DNA from: Boesenbergia rotunda
Taxonomy: Eukaryota > Streptophyta > Magnoliopsida > Zingiberales > Zingiberaceae
NCBI GenBank assembly: GCA_024364735.1
Contig: JAGFNQ010008760.1
Location: 1 to 64,000 of the forward strand
Direction: 5' to 3'
Length of the DNA: 64,000 nucleotides
Part shown: in pieces, positions 46,985-58,564 of the stretch
Numbering within the stretch: position 1 is the first letter of the stretch
Layout of the letters: each line of letters starts with the position of its first letter
The notes under the pieces: model-generated
What the model saw: only the letters and a program-made list of their open reading frames with translations
Databases searched by the model: none
Told to the model about the DNA's origin: nothing
Translations under genes and position numbers: made by a program

Positions 46985-47385
46985 TCCAGGTTTAGCGACG
47001 GATATTTTTAAAAATCCGTCGCAAATAGCGACGGATATTTGACTATTCCGTCGCTAAAACGATTTATTGGCGACAGATTTTGACCGTATCCGTCGCTATT
47101 ACGATATATTAGCGACGGCATTTGACCTTATCCGTCGCTATTCAAAAAGTTTGCGACGGATATTTGACCATCCGTCGCTACTATTTCACCGGCCACTTTT
47201 GGGAGTTTTGCGACGGGGGGTTAAAAATCCGTCGCTAATATAGCGACGGAGGTCAAAAAAAAGTCGTCGCTAACAAGCTCTGCGACGGGTTCCCAGCCGA
47301 CGGCGACAAATCCGTCGCTATTACTGTTTAGCGACGGAATAGCGACGGATTATTGCCGTCGCTATTGCATGTTATTTTTGTAGTG
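46985..47385 (+). repeat. CACTA right subterminal repeats and terminal inverted repeat
   Basis: About twenty GCGACGGA / TCCGTCGC units, several in the form TTTAGCGACGGATATTT, ending in the terminal CATGTTATTTTTGTAGTG. The array is denser than at the left end. Confidence 0.92.
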
Positions 47386-48397
47386 ATCGAAACCGGCTGT
47401 ATCTTCTGGGTGTTTGGTGCCGCCTACCCAAAGGAGAGAGGGAGAGATTGAGAAGAGAATAGAAAGCTAGGGTTTTCCTTGATGGCTCCATGGGATATTT
47501 ATAAGGCTAAGGTAGGGATCAAGAGGAGGAGTTGGATCTTGGCCCGCTATTGGATCTAAAACCAATCCATTAATTAAGATTCATTCCACTAAAGGATCTT
47601 AATTGAACTTCCTCACCAACCTCCATATTTTCATATGAGCTCCACTTATTATGAGTCGTTCATCCCCCCGTGTTTAAGATATCGATTGCCCGTTAATTAA
47701 TTTAAATTACTGACAATTTAAATTAATTAACTTCTGGATCTTTGATTAGTATCACTCAACCTTATCATCATGTTGGATCAAATCTACCTGCAGGGTTTAA
47801 CATGATGAACCTTTTGAGCTCATCAAGGGGGCATCATAATCTCGACTCACCAGGACATGGATTCCGTCAATAATCAATGGCACACCATATAATTAATATT
47901 ATCTCCCAACTTACTGGGCGTATCGATCTAACAGAATAGATCTCGCCTATTGGTAAATCAAAGAAATAATAATTAATAATATGTGCCCGTTATTATATCG
48001 GGATTTAGGGATCATACTCCGTAATAAAATCTGAGGTCCTATCCAATTATCAAGCCAGTATAAATTGGATAACCTCTGATTTTGGTCCTGCTAAATGTAC
48101 TCGAAGCACACTAGTGTAATTCTATGGTCAAGACCAACCACACCAAATTATACTACAACTATCCCGATGGTTTGTCCAATTCCATCTCGGCTGTGAGCCT
48201 CTACTTATACTAAGCAAGGAACTGATAACATGATCTTCCGTGTGATACCATACACCATGTTATCTACAATACAAAGTAAAGGACTTTTATGCATGTACTA
48301 ATATAAACAAGCATCTAGTGTTGTTATGATTCTCTTTTTAAAATAAAGATGATCTTATTTATAAAAAGAACAAGTCTTTTAGTATACACATCTAACA

Positions 48398-49708
48398 AAA
48401 ACCTGATGTGATGCAACAGTGTAGAGTATAAAATCGTCCTCTCCCGAAGATAACACCAAAACAGACGCAGACACCAATCGTCGCTTGAGCTCCTGAAAAC
48501 TGGTCTCATAAGCCTCTGTCCAAACAAATTTCACGTTCTTTCTGGACAGACGTGTCAACGGTGATACAATGCTGGAAAACCCCTCAACAAATCTTCAATA
48601 ATAACCAGCCAATCCGAGAAAACTGCGCTCCTCCTGAACTGACTTCGGCTGCTCCCAACTGGTGACAGCCTCGATCTTCTGGGGATTTATGGAGATACCT
48701 CTACTGGAAACAATGTGTCCTAGAAATCCCACAGAAGACAACCAGAAAGCATATTTGCTGATCTTCGCATACAACTGCTCCCGCAGAGTATCTCTAGGAT
48801 GATGCGAAGATGACGCGTATGTTCCTCCTCGGAACGGGAGTAAATCAGGATGTCGTCAATGAAAACGATAACAAACTGATCCAAATACTCCATAAAAACA
48901 CGATTCATCAAATCCATGAATATTGCAAGAGAATTGGTAAGCCCAAATTACATTACCAAAAACTCGTAATGTCCATACCGGGTACGAAAAGTTATCTTCT
49001 AGATATTTGAATCTCTGATCCTCAGCTGGTGATATCATAACCGCAAATCAATCTTAGAATACAATGATGTATCATTTAACTGATCAAACAAATCTTCGAT
49101 ACGTGGTAGGGGATATTTGTTCTTGTTGGCCACTGCATTCAACTGCCTGTAATCGATGCATAATCTCATAGAACCATCCTTCTTCTTTACGAATAGAACT
49201 GGCAAACCCCATGGAGATACGCTAGGATGGATAAATCCCCTATCAAGCAACTCCTGAAGTTGGACCTATAACTTGTCCAACTCCTTAGGTGCCATACGAT
49301 ACGGAGACTTTGATGCTGGTGCCGTACCCGAAATCAACTCAATCATGAATCGACTTGCCTTTTGGAAGGCAAACCAGGAAGCTCCTCTGAAAATACGTCA
49401 GGAACTTCTCAGACCACTAGAACATCCGAGAGCTGAGGTCTACTATTGTCATTCATGCTGATCAGTGACAATAGAAAACCCTGACATCCGTGTGACATAA
49501 GCTTCTGTGCCTGAAGCGCAGAGATAATTGAAATCCCATCATCTCTGGTGCCAAAGAATTCCCACGAGGGTTGGTTCGGAGGCCGAAATGTGACCACCCT
49601 CACTTGACAATCAACTGTGGCATGATAGGCCGCCAATGAGTCCATGCCCAGAATAATATCTATAATGACCCTCTCTCCTCAATCTATAGGGGCGTCACAT
49701 CTCTTTTT
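48398..49708 (-). pseudogene. gypsy pol, reverse transcriptase and protease linker, broken
   Basis: Continuation of the gene at 24619-26481 on the other side of M2. From right to left on the plus strand: protease end and linker (49690-49409, DCQVRVVTFRPP), reverse transcriptase N-terminal part (49250-49035, SPWGLPVLFVKKKDGSMRLC and the DYRQLN motif), and the catalytic part with FIDD (48917-48720, FVIVFIDDILIYSRS). A frame change follows the ILEIL segment near 48785, another lies between 49250 and 49409, and a stop is near 49676. The left edge reads straight into the RNase H at 26481 once M2 is removed. Confidence 0.88.
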
Positions 49709-51103
49709 TGCTTAACCAGAACCAGTCAACTCCTAGGACAAATCACTCCCCCAATCATTCTGTTCGAAAGTTAGCCCTGGACCAGTCAACTGGTGGAGTT
49801 ACCAGTCGACTCCACCTGGAAATCACTCGACCAATCTTTCTGTTCCCTCGAATTCACTGAGGGCAGTCGCTGCTACCTTGAGTAGTCGACTGATACTTCT
49901 GGAATTTCAATTCCAGACTTCAGAAGCATACCAGGAGATCATGAATAATGATTTCACTATTAACTATGATTAATGGACTCAGAATCATAACTCACAATCA
50001 TAATGCTTGGACTAAATCATAAACCATCTAGCATGCAACTCAAGTAGTAACTAGCATGCAACTCAAGTAGTAAGTTATGAAACATCTCAATCTTATAAGC
50101 TTTGCGGAATTAACACTACTTATAATCTTTGCGGAAATGATAAGATTAACACTAAGCAAGTCTCATCCCAAGGTCTCACTCCACGGTTCCGCCGCCACTG
50201 AAACCAATCATCCTTCCATTAGCCTCCTTGACTTATATCCTTTCTTTACCGTTATCTGCAGTAAAAGGATGCAAACTATAAGCAAATTGCTTAGTAAATA
50301 GACCATGTTCTCACAATCATACAATCATGATAAAACATTCTCATGGTAAAAAGAATGCTTGCTTTAAAACATATGGAACTAGAGATGTCATGCTTAACAT
50401 GAATATGCTCATGAATACACTTGTAACAAATGCTTGCATTTGAAAATCTTGCTTGAAAAGGAAATGCTTAACATGCTTAAAACAAATGCTTGCATTTGAA
50501 AACTTGAAACTTGTATAGTCTTATACATTGAAATAGATAAACATCCTCCTTTGGGCCTGGCATAGTACCAATGCGCGCATCCCTAATAGGTTTCGGGGTA
50601 GCTAGCCACCGAACCATACTAGAGCATCTCTAATAGGCTCGCCTAGATCTGTGGGCCTTGGCCCGGTACATGCCACTTAATAAAAGTAATATACTTAAAC
50701 TTGTACTCATGCTTGTATTTAAAATGCTTAACTTTGCACATATCTTGCACATAGAAAGAAATGCTCCCAAAACTCGTTTTAGGACACAACAAGACCTTGG
50801 TCATGTACTTATATCATTTCTTAGTCCCACAACTCATTCTAGGGCTTAGTAAGACCTCAGTCTTACTCTGAACTTTTATCGAGCACCTTGCGTGCACTAA
50901 TCCCAAAACTCGTTTTGGGGTAAATCAAGACCTTGGTCTTGCTAAACTCATGATCATACACACAAAAGCCTTAGGATTTAAGTTCTACGAAAACCATACG
51001 AAGAACAACTCTTACTGCAGGTAAGTGATCTACTTACCTCTTTAAAGAAATTTTTATATTTCTTTTTATTATGAAAAATTCTGAAAATTTTTCGGGAGTT
51101 ACA
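49709..51103 (-). repeat. 3' LTR of gypsy R (left boundary uncertain)
   Basis: The right edge CGGGAGTTACA is next to a polypurine tract and is clear. The left edge is placed at the TGCTTAACC where gypsy coding sequence stops. Between 49725 and 49900 are ACCAGTCGACTCC-type motifs like those of the S LTR, so this part could be a separate fragment. 50530-50960 has repeated TCCCAAAACTCGTTTTGGG-like segments. Confidence 0.55.
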
Positions 51104-51115
51104 ATCCTCCCTACC
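51104..51115 (-). other. polypurine tract of gypsy R
   Basis: ATCCTCCCTACC on the plus strand, GGTAGGGAGGAT on the minus strand, next to the LTR start TGTAACTCCCG. Confidence 0.75.
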
Positions 51116-51365
51116 TTATAAAAAGTTCATCCTAAAACTTGGAATAACTCTGGATACTTTTGCCTCATGCTATCTTCTGTTTCCCAAGTTGCCTTCTCAA
51201 ACTTCTGGTTTAGCCATAGAACATTTACTAGGGGTACCTCTTTGTTCCTCAGTTTCTTGACTGCCCGATCTATTATCTGAATAGGTCGACTTTCTTAACA
51301 GGGATCTTCTTGAACTTGTACCGTCTGTGACTCAATCACTTGGTTGGCATCGGAGACATGTTTCT

Positions 51366-52610
51366 TCAGCGTTGAGACATGAAACACATTATGAAAACTG
51401 ACATCTCTGGAGGTACCTTTAACTCATAAGCTACTTTGCCAACTCTTTTCGTTACTAGGTAGGGTCCTATGTAACAAGGACATAGCTTGCCTTTCTTGTC
51501 GAATCTCATTACACCTTTCATTGGAGCTACTTTGAGGAAAACTATATCCCCAACTTTGAACTCCAGCGGTCTACGATGCACATCGACATAACTCTTCTAC
51601 CTACTCTGAGTAGTTTCTATCCTTTGGCGGATGCTCTTTATAGCTTCTGTGGTATCATTAATAAAGTCAATCTGATACCCCATTTCTTTCTTTTCACTAC
51701 TTTCATACCAACTGATAGGAGATCTGCACCTTCTACCATAAAGAGCTTCATAAGGCGCCATACCAATAGTAGCTTGGTAACTGTTATTGTAGGCGAACTC
51801 AGCTAAACATAAATGCTTGCACCAACTACCCTTGAAATCTAATGCACAAGCTCTAAGCATATCTTCTAAAACTTGATTTACTCTTTCTGTCTGCCCATCA
51901 GTCTGAGGATGGAATGCTGTGCTAAACTTCAGTTTGGTGCCAAGTGCTGTCTGTACACACTCCCAAAAGTGCAAAGTGAAATGACCATCTCTATCGAAGA
52001 TAATGGTCTTCAGAACTCCGTGCAGTTGGATCACTTCCTGTACATATAACTGAGCTAGTCTTTCTATTGAGTAAGCCACTTTGATTGCCAAGAAGTGTGC
52101 AGACTTGGTCAATCTGTCTTCAATTACCCAGATAGCATTATAGGCATTTGTTGTCCATGGTAGACCAATAATGAAGTTCATTGCTATATCTTCCCATTTC
52201 CACTTGGGAATCTATATGGGCTGTCGGACTCCTCTTGGCCTCTGGTATTCTGCTTTGACTCTTTGACATGTTAGGCAGGCACTGACATATTTAACTACAT
52301 CTCTTTTTATTCCAGACCACCAAAATCTTCTTTTCAAATCCTGGTACATTTTGGTAGAACCAGGGTACATAGAGTAGGGAGTACTATGGGCTTCTTCAAG
52401 AATCTTCTTCCTCAGCTCTTCATTGTTGGGGACACATAGACGGTCACTATAATAGAGTATCCCACTCTCAGATACTCTAAATTCTTTACTTTCTCCTTCA
52501 TGCATCTCTTGCTTGATCTTTTGAATATCAGAATCTTGATCTTGCTTTTTCTATATATCCTCAAGCAAAGATGACTCTAACCAGATATGATCTCAATTCC
52601 ATAATCAACT
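51366..52610 (-). pseudogene. gypsy R integrase, broken
   Basis: Minus-strand pieces: the zinc-binding N-terminal domain (52505-52212), core (52181-51597) and C-terminal domain (51581-51366, VGDIVFLKVAPMKGVMRF). In the zinc domain the second His of the HHCC set is Tyr (YSMYPG where HPG is usual), and in the core the first catalytic Asp is Asn (MNF instead of MDF). The second Asp (FDRDGHF) and the Glu (QTDGQTER) remain. A stop separates the zinc domain from the core. The gene is cut at 52610 by element G and its reverse transcriptase continues at 63067. Confidence 0.88.
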
Positions 52611-54086
52611 TGTGGGGACCGGTGCCGTCGATAGAGGGGGGGGTGAATATCGACCTTAAAAACTTCACTAAAACTTCATAAACTTTCGATTGTTCATTCT
52701 GGTCAGAAAGTTAGTAGCAGCAGAAAATAGAAAGAATGAACAAAAACAAAACTCAGAGTGCACATGGATTTTACATGGTTCCCAATCCCCCAGGGTCAGT
52801 ACATCCAAGGCCTAAGCACGGGAAACACCCGTCCACTAATGGTTTCCTTTTTGGACTTTCTAGAGGCGGAGAAACCCGACTTACAATGCACATTTGTACA
52901 ATAAAAAATATATGGAAATTAAGTGCAGAAAAGTAAAAGCGAACCAAAATATAAAAGGTCGAAGACTCGGCCGATTTGGAACTCCGAAGTCCGCGCACTT
53001 CCTCCCGGAGCCTCCTTGGTCGCAGAGCTTCATCTTTAGCGCTTTGTCATCACTCGAAAAGCTCAGAATGATATTCGAATTGTTGTACTGAGTTGAGGGG
53101 TCAAAGCCCCTTTTATAGGTTCTTTACTGGGCATCTGTGATCAATGAGGCGCCTCATATAGTTTGGTCAAACTCCATCCTTGCGTCAAACTTGCAGCAGG
53201 GATCAATCTTCCCTTCATAGGCGCCTGACCCATAAACGGCACCTGTGATCTCTCAGGCGCCTGTGTTAACAGGCGCCTGGGAGGTGGTTGCCCAGTCCAG
53301 GGCGCCCTACATCTCTGGGGCACCTGTTTCAATACAGGCGCCCTAGAGTGCTTCTTTCAGATTGCATTGTGTTCGCTTGCTGGACTTGTTTCCAACTTTT
53401 AGGTACCTGCAATACAATCCAAGACAAGACAAACATGCAGATAATCTTAACCTTACAGACTTGGTTCTGACTTCGGATTTCCCACGAAACCCTTGGTCAA
53501 ACCGATTCCTAAGTTCCCATCCCGGGGAACGCGCCTTTCACCTACTCCTCTCAGGAGACGGTTACCACCCGGGACCTCCGGTTGGACTTTTTTACCTAGC
53601 CTTCGAGATTCCCGGATCTCGAGACGTCCGAACCTCGACCCCTCTCTACTTCTGTCCTTAGTCATCGCTCAGCTAAGTTGCTCAATCCCTTGGACCAAGA
53701 CTTCATGCCCAAACCCTAGGTCCAAGACATCGGTGTCCAACCCTCGGTTAGGACTTAGTGCCCAATTCCTCGAACCAGGATTTCGGTGCCCAACCCTCGG
53801 CCAGGACTTAGTGCCCAATTCCTCGAACCAGGAATTCATGCCCAACTCTCGGTTAGGTCTTAGGTGCCCAGCCCTCGTCCAGGACTTAGTACCCAATCCA
53901 TGATCATGACTTAGTGCCCAATTTTTTGAACCAGGACTTCGTGCCTAGGATAACTAGAACTTTGGTTCATTTTGGTACTCATTTCTTGACTCACCCTTCT
54001 CTTGTTCAATGTATCACTAACTTAAGCATATTGTTAAACATTGAAATACTCCGAGGAGGACATCACTGATGCAACTTGCACCAATA
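52611..54086 (-). repeat. 3' LTR of element G (1476 bp)
   Basis: TGTGGGGACCGGTGCC to GCACCAATA (last bases mutated from CAACA). Aligns with 61673-63066 over its full length. Confidence 0.9.
53110..53344 (-). promoter_or_regulatory. G LTR promoter: TATA box with GGCGCC palindrome array
   Basis: Minus-strand TATAAAAG (53117-53110). Upstream on that strand are six GGCGCC-centred palindromes at 53146-53155, 53219-53226, 53254-53263, 53270-53279, 53300-53307 and 53335-53344, with GGCACCTG variants between. The right LTR has the same layout (TATA at 62169-62176; motifs 62188-62403). Confidence 0.55.
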
Positions 54087-54102
54087 ATCTCTCCCTTTTT
54101 TA
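54087..54102 (-). other. polypurine tract of element G
   Basis: ATCTCTCCCTTTTTTA on the plus strand, next to the LTR edge; the same pattern as in element E. Confidence 0.8.
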
Positions 54103-54639
54103 TGTTTGACAATATCTTAACTTAGAATGGATTAAAGGGCTAAGTTCTAAACCTTGGGCTAAGTTCTAAAGGGCTAACTTCCCAAAGAAATGAACTAAGT
54201 TTTGAAAACACATTTTGATCCTTTAGCTCTCTATCCTTTGGGAGAAAGAAAAAATTTCTAACTTGAGCTCACTCTCCCCCCCCCCTGCCTTTGAAAATAC
54301 ATTTTGATTTTCATTTTGATCCTTTGGGAAGAAAAGAAATTTCTAACTCTTAACATAAGCGCACTCTCCCCCTTTGTCATACATCAAAAACGACAAAAAT
54401 AATTGCACCAATAAAAAACATTTCCTTTTGAAAGTATATATCATTGAAAGCATAGCAAAGAGCTAGGCAAAAAAACAATTGTACCAACAGAAAGTTAATT
54501 TTACTTAAATTGCACCAAAAAATTACACTTTGAAAAGTATTATGCGTTAAAAAAAATGTTTTGTACTTTTAGAAAACTTAGAAAATTTCCCACTTAGAAA
54601 ATATTGCCTTAGAAAAATTTTCAGTTGAGAAAGATTTCA

Positions 54640-55170
54640 AAAAGGATTGCATACATAAAAGATTTTTACATAGAAAAATATGCACTCTTCGAAATATTTC
54701 ATATAGAGATTTTTGCACATTAAAAGAATACTTTGAAAAATATTGTGTAAAAACTTGTACTTTGAAAGATATTTTTTCTTTGAAAAGCTTGTACTTTGAA
54801 AAGTATGTACTTTTCGAATTATTTTACTTAAAGATTTTTGCACTTTAAAAGAATACTTTGAAAAATATTGTGCAAAAACTTGTACTTTGAAAGATATTTT
54901 TTCTTTGAAAAGTTTGTTCTTTGAAAAATATGTACTTTTTGAAAATTATAAGTACTTTTGAAAAAATTATGCCCTTTTTGAAAAATACAAGTACTTTTGA
55001 AAAATATTGAGCTTTTTGGAAAATACAAGTACTTTTGAAAAATATATTTTGTTTTCTGGAAAATGCAAGGACTTTTGAAAAGTATATTGTGTTTTTTGGA
55101 AAATGCAAGTACTTTTGAAAAAATATATTGTACTTTTTGGAAAAATACAAGTACTTTTGAAAAATATATT
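54640..55170. repeat. tandem array of AAGTACTTTTGAAAAATA units
   Basis: Two 120-bp units (54720-54930) are followed by about eight units of 28-58 bp built on TTTTGGAAAATACAAGTAC and TTTTGAAAAATAT. The Phe/Lys/Tyr-rich open frames here on the minus strand are by-products. Confidence 0.8.
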
Positions 55171-55332
55171 GTACAATTTTTGAAGAATATTTTAAAACAT
55201 AATATTTTACTTGACTTGGTTTCCTCTCCAGTCTGACACAATCTTAGGAAACCTTGTTAACTACAAGAACATTTCCCTAAGTGTCCTGAAAATTCTCCAA
55301 ACTCAAGTAACTATTATTTTCAAAAGGAATTC

Positions 55333-58300
55333 TGTCACGCCCCGAGACCCAGGAGCCGCTGATCCAATATAAAATCGGACAGCACCTCCCCTGTCCGGCG
55401 GACAATTTACACATACACAGAACACGACCACGCAGTTTAATTGGCCTCAGGCCTCAAAATAGATATAAACACAACATATAAATACCAGACAACTAGGTAA
55501 ATCATACCTGACTGCGGACCGATCCAACTTAGGACAAAACAACCAATACAACAACCCCTTAGGGCACACGACACACTCGTAATACATATACAAATCGCTA
55601 AAGACATATGAAACAAATACACGGTCTAGTACAAACACATAACCCTGTCGTCACGATGGGTAGGGACTGGCTGCTGGGCTCTTCTGGCGACTCCAAGTAT
55701 CTCAACCTGAAATAAAAATATATGGCAACGGTGTGAGTCCATAAACTCAGCGAATACCCAACAGATGTGCATAGAAGGTTATACCAACAATAAGAGTTCA
55801 GCTAATACAGACTCATATCAACAGTAGGGAAAGACTAGTACTGAACATACTGAGGCAGATACATACCTGAATCCATCTAACCTGCAAAGAGGGTAAGAAA
55901 TACCCATGGAACACCAATAGACATATAATCTCAGGTAACAAATCTCCAGAATATGCATGTCAAACAAGTGCAGAAATCAAGTGCAGCAAACAATGCACAA
56001 TGCAAAATATGCACATGGTGCAATGACATGTGTCACCCCCTAGTCCCAGTCAGGATATCGTCCACGACGTCCGCGTGGGTAGAGCTGTGACAAACTGTAC
56101 CCAGTCAGGACATGGTCCACAACGTCCGCGTGGGTCAGCATGCAACAATGCAAGGATGGTGCATGCCCCAAACATATAAAGCACCCTGATGCAATGACAT
56201 GTGTCACCCCCTAGTCCCAGTCAGGATTGTCCATAACGTCCGCGTGGGTAGAGCTGTGACTACCTGTACCCAGTCAGGACATCGTCCACAACGTCCGCGT
56301 GGGTCAGCATGCAATAATGCAGAGATGGTGTATGATAGATACACATACCTCCCTCACCAAGTCCTCAGTATACTAAGTCTCAGCCTGAATTCCTATAACA
56401 GGAAATACTGGTGACCTACAAGGTATACTGGCCGAAATCTACCGATCCCTCATGTCAAATGCAAGAGATACATCCCGATATCTAAGCATACATATAGATA
56501 TGGCAATACCTGAGACTGTATGAAACTAACAGCATAATAACTCAGGGATAAACAACAAGTATCCAGAACAAGCATAATAACTCAGGGATAACTAACAAGT
56601 ATCCAGGACATGCATAATAACCCAGGGCTAAACAGGTATCCAGAACAAGCATAAACAACCAGGGGTAGCGTATAATCTTACTGCTATCTATAACAGTCTA
56701 TGCATAGCAAAATGACAATATCATAAGAGATAAGTCAAAGGGTACCCGCCTCCATCGTAAGATGCTCGTATTAGAAAGAGCCTCCCGGCTGATAATCAGA
56801 AATGCTAACTCCAATCAATGCCCTGTATCAAAGGCATAACGTTTAGCTACCATAATATGAAATTTATAGCTAAACAAACTGTCTCAAATAATTAGGATCG
56901 TCCTAATTATCTCGTTTCATTTATTTAACTACAATAAATGAGTAGGTCTTAATTATCCCACATTCCAATGCCTCAAACTTAAATTATTAGGTTTAATCTC
57001 CATTAACCTAATCCCATAACACAGATCAACAACGGAAGCTTAACTCTATCAATTAACAAATCCTTCCATTACAAATTGATCTTTACCTCCATAGATCACC
57101 ACATGGCAACATTCAAATAATACAAGGTTAGGGAAATCAAACCTATACCGATTAACTTCCAAACCAAAACCATACAAACATATCCATAATGATTCCAATT
57201 AAACCAAGAATTTACTAATTAATCCAAACCAATGTATCAATCGCCCCCCAGCTAATCCAAAAACCTCACAACACAATTACAAACTGAAATCGTATTCATT
57301 AAAGCAACACCCAGGGAAAAGATTTCACAGTAACAAGCTGGGCTAGTTATCAAACCTAGTTATGTTCACAGAACAAACTCACACGCCGAGTAAACAATAA
57401 ACCATACACAGCTAACACACTTCATCAACCAATACGAAAATTCCATAGCTAAACAGCCTAATCCTATTATGATAGATTCAATCCATCTGATCAGAAAACA
57501 TATGGCCAAGATCAAGAAACAGCAAACATAAGCGAACTTCCAATGGTCATTAGAAACCCACCATTCTACTCAAACAGCTGGATAAACAGAAACCAACATC
57601 AACCTAGACCAAACAAAACTCCCAGTTAGTCTAGAGGCAATCCCTACTCCATCCAGGTATCGCATGGCAGGGGAAGACAACAACAACCCAAATTCCCCTA
57701 AATTCCGTATCAGAATCAGAAATAGAGCTATAACTCAATCTCCAAAATAGATCTACCTCAGCAAGATTTTAGACCAAAATGAATTCAAATCAATTCGATT
57801 CTTACCTTTGATGGCAGGCAAAAGCTCCGCTGATCAAATCCAACAGATAAATCATTGAACAGGCGAAGCTCTCCTTCCCAACACAACTCCTCACGAACAC
57901 TATATCCTCTCCAATGGAGCGAGAGCAGAATCGCCATAGGGAAGAGAAGTCGCCTCTAAACAAAACCGATGATCTCACAAACTCGGCACAAACTCGAACC
58001 AAGGAGTACAAGGAGGATAATCTAAAGAACTGAGAGCTTACCTTCTCCGTTGCAACCCGCTGAGGAGTTGGAGACCAACATCTAATGGAGTATACAGAGT
58101 GATCCCTTGGCACCGACGCGAGCACAGGGAGAGGATCGAGCCCAAGGTCGAGGAGTTCATCCGCGGCTAGGGCACACGACGCAGGGGAGAAGAAGAAGGT
58201 CGAGTCGACTTTGACGACGGCTAGGCACGAGGGGAGGAAGAAGACGGCGCTGCGGGTTAGGGCTCGGGTGGGATTCGGCCGAAAGCTTTTAATACACAAG

Positions 58301-58559
58301 GGAGGGTCTTTTTGCAAAAAGGCCCTTCGACTTTAGAAATTCCAATCCTACCCCTAGGGCAAAGGATTTAACCACTTAACCCCCATTTATTATAATTTAA
58401 CCTCAAATAATTTCTATGGTTAAATTATTTACCCTCTCGTAATTTTGAGTTTACCCAAAAGCCCCTGGGCTTCTCCCGTAGGGCCGGAAACCATAGACTC
58501 AATCCGAAAAAATCCCAAAAATTTTTCTGGTCCGGATTTTCGAATTGCCATATTTTACA
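55333..58559 (-). mobile_element. gypsy solo LTR with AATTC target duplication
   Basis: TGTCACGCCCC to TATTTTACA, 3227 bp, flanked by AATTC at 55328-55332 and 58560-58564. It is of the same family as the gypsy LTR at 21225-24509. It interrupts element G. A 171-codon minus frame at 57802-58317 has no recognisable domain and is probably chance. Confidence 0.92.
56020..56330. repeat. direct duplication of about 170 bp in the solo LTR
   Basis: The block CAATGACATGTGTCACCCC ... CACAACGTCCGCGTGGGTCAGCATGCAA occurs twice in tandem. Each copy itself holds two GTCCACnACGTCCGCGTGGGT segments. A second small array (AAGCATAATAACTCAGGGATA, three to four units) is at 56531-56660. Confidence 0.8.
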
Positions 58560-58564
58560 AATTC

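Larger units (their letters stand above)
39727..47385 (+). mobile_element. CACTA (En/Spm) DNA transposon, complete ends
   Basis: 7659 bp with inverted ends CACTACAAAAATAACATG and CATGTTATTTTTGTAGTG, flanked by ATC on both sides (39724-39726 and 47386-47388). It has arrays of a subterminal GCGACGGA repeat at both ends and two genes in the usual order, a TNP2-like transposase and a TNPA-like protein. It is inserted in the M2 5' LTR; the sister LTR gives the empty site at about 27455-27462. Confidence 0.97.
26482..48397 (-). mobile_element. M2: minus-strand copia element with nested insertions
   Basis: Its 3' LTR is 26482-28470 and its 5' LTR 38484-48397. AAACC precedes the left LTR (26477-26481) and recurs at 48399-48403, one base past the right LTR; removing M2 rejoins the gypsy RNase H frame. 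It contains pol remnants (28512-29901), a leader and primer site (37382-38481), and three later arrivals: copia-2, SINE-2 and a CACTA element. Its own gag, protease and most of integrase and reverse transcriptase are missing. Confidence 0.85.
38484..48397 (-). repeat. 5' LTR of M2, split by SINE-2 and CACTA
   Basis: The LTR parts are 38484-39379, 39625-39726 and 47389-48397. Without the insertions and their duplications it is about 2.0 kb, matching the 1989-bp 3' LTR. The uninterrupted homologous sites in the 3' LTR are at about 27348-27360 (SINE) and 27455-27462 (CACTA). Confidence 0.88.

Noticed and set aside
1..48397. Large segmental duplication of the first 8 kb
   Set aside because: Only the transposon parts match; flanks and junctions differ, so separate insertions explain it at least as well.
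49690..49700. GGGGCGTCACA as the edge of a gypsy LTR
   Set aside because: On the minus strand it continues the protease reading frame (CDAPID), so it is coding sequence; the edge must be slightly to the right.
54828..55241. 137-codon and overlapping minus frames rich in Phe, Lys and Tyr
   Set aside because: By-product of the tandem array, periodic with it.
57802..58317. 171-codon minus-strand frame as a host gene
   Set aside because: It lies wholly within a gypsy solo LTR, starts and ends without known domain, and is not supported in the related LTR.
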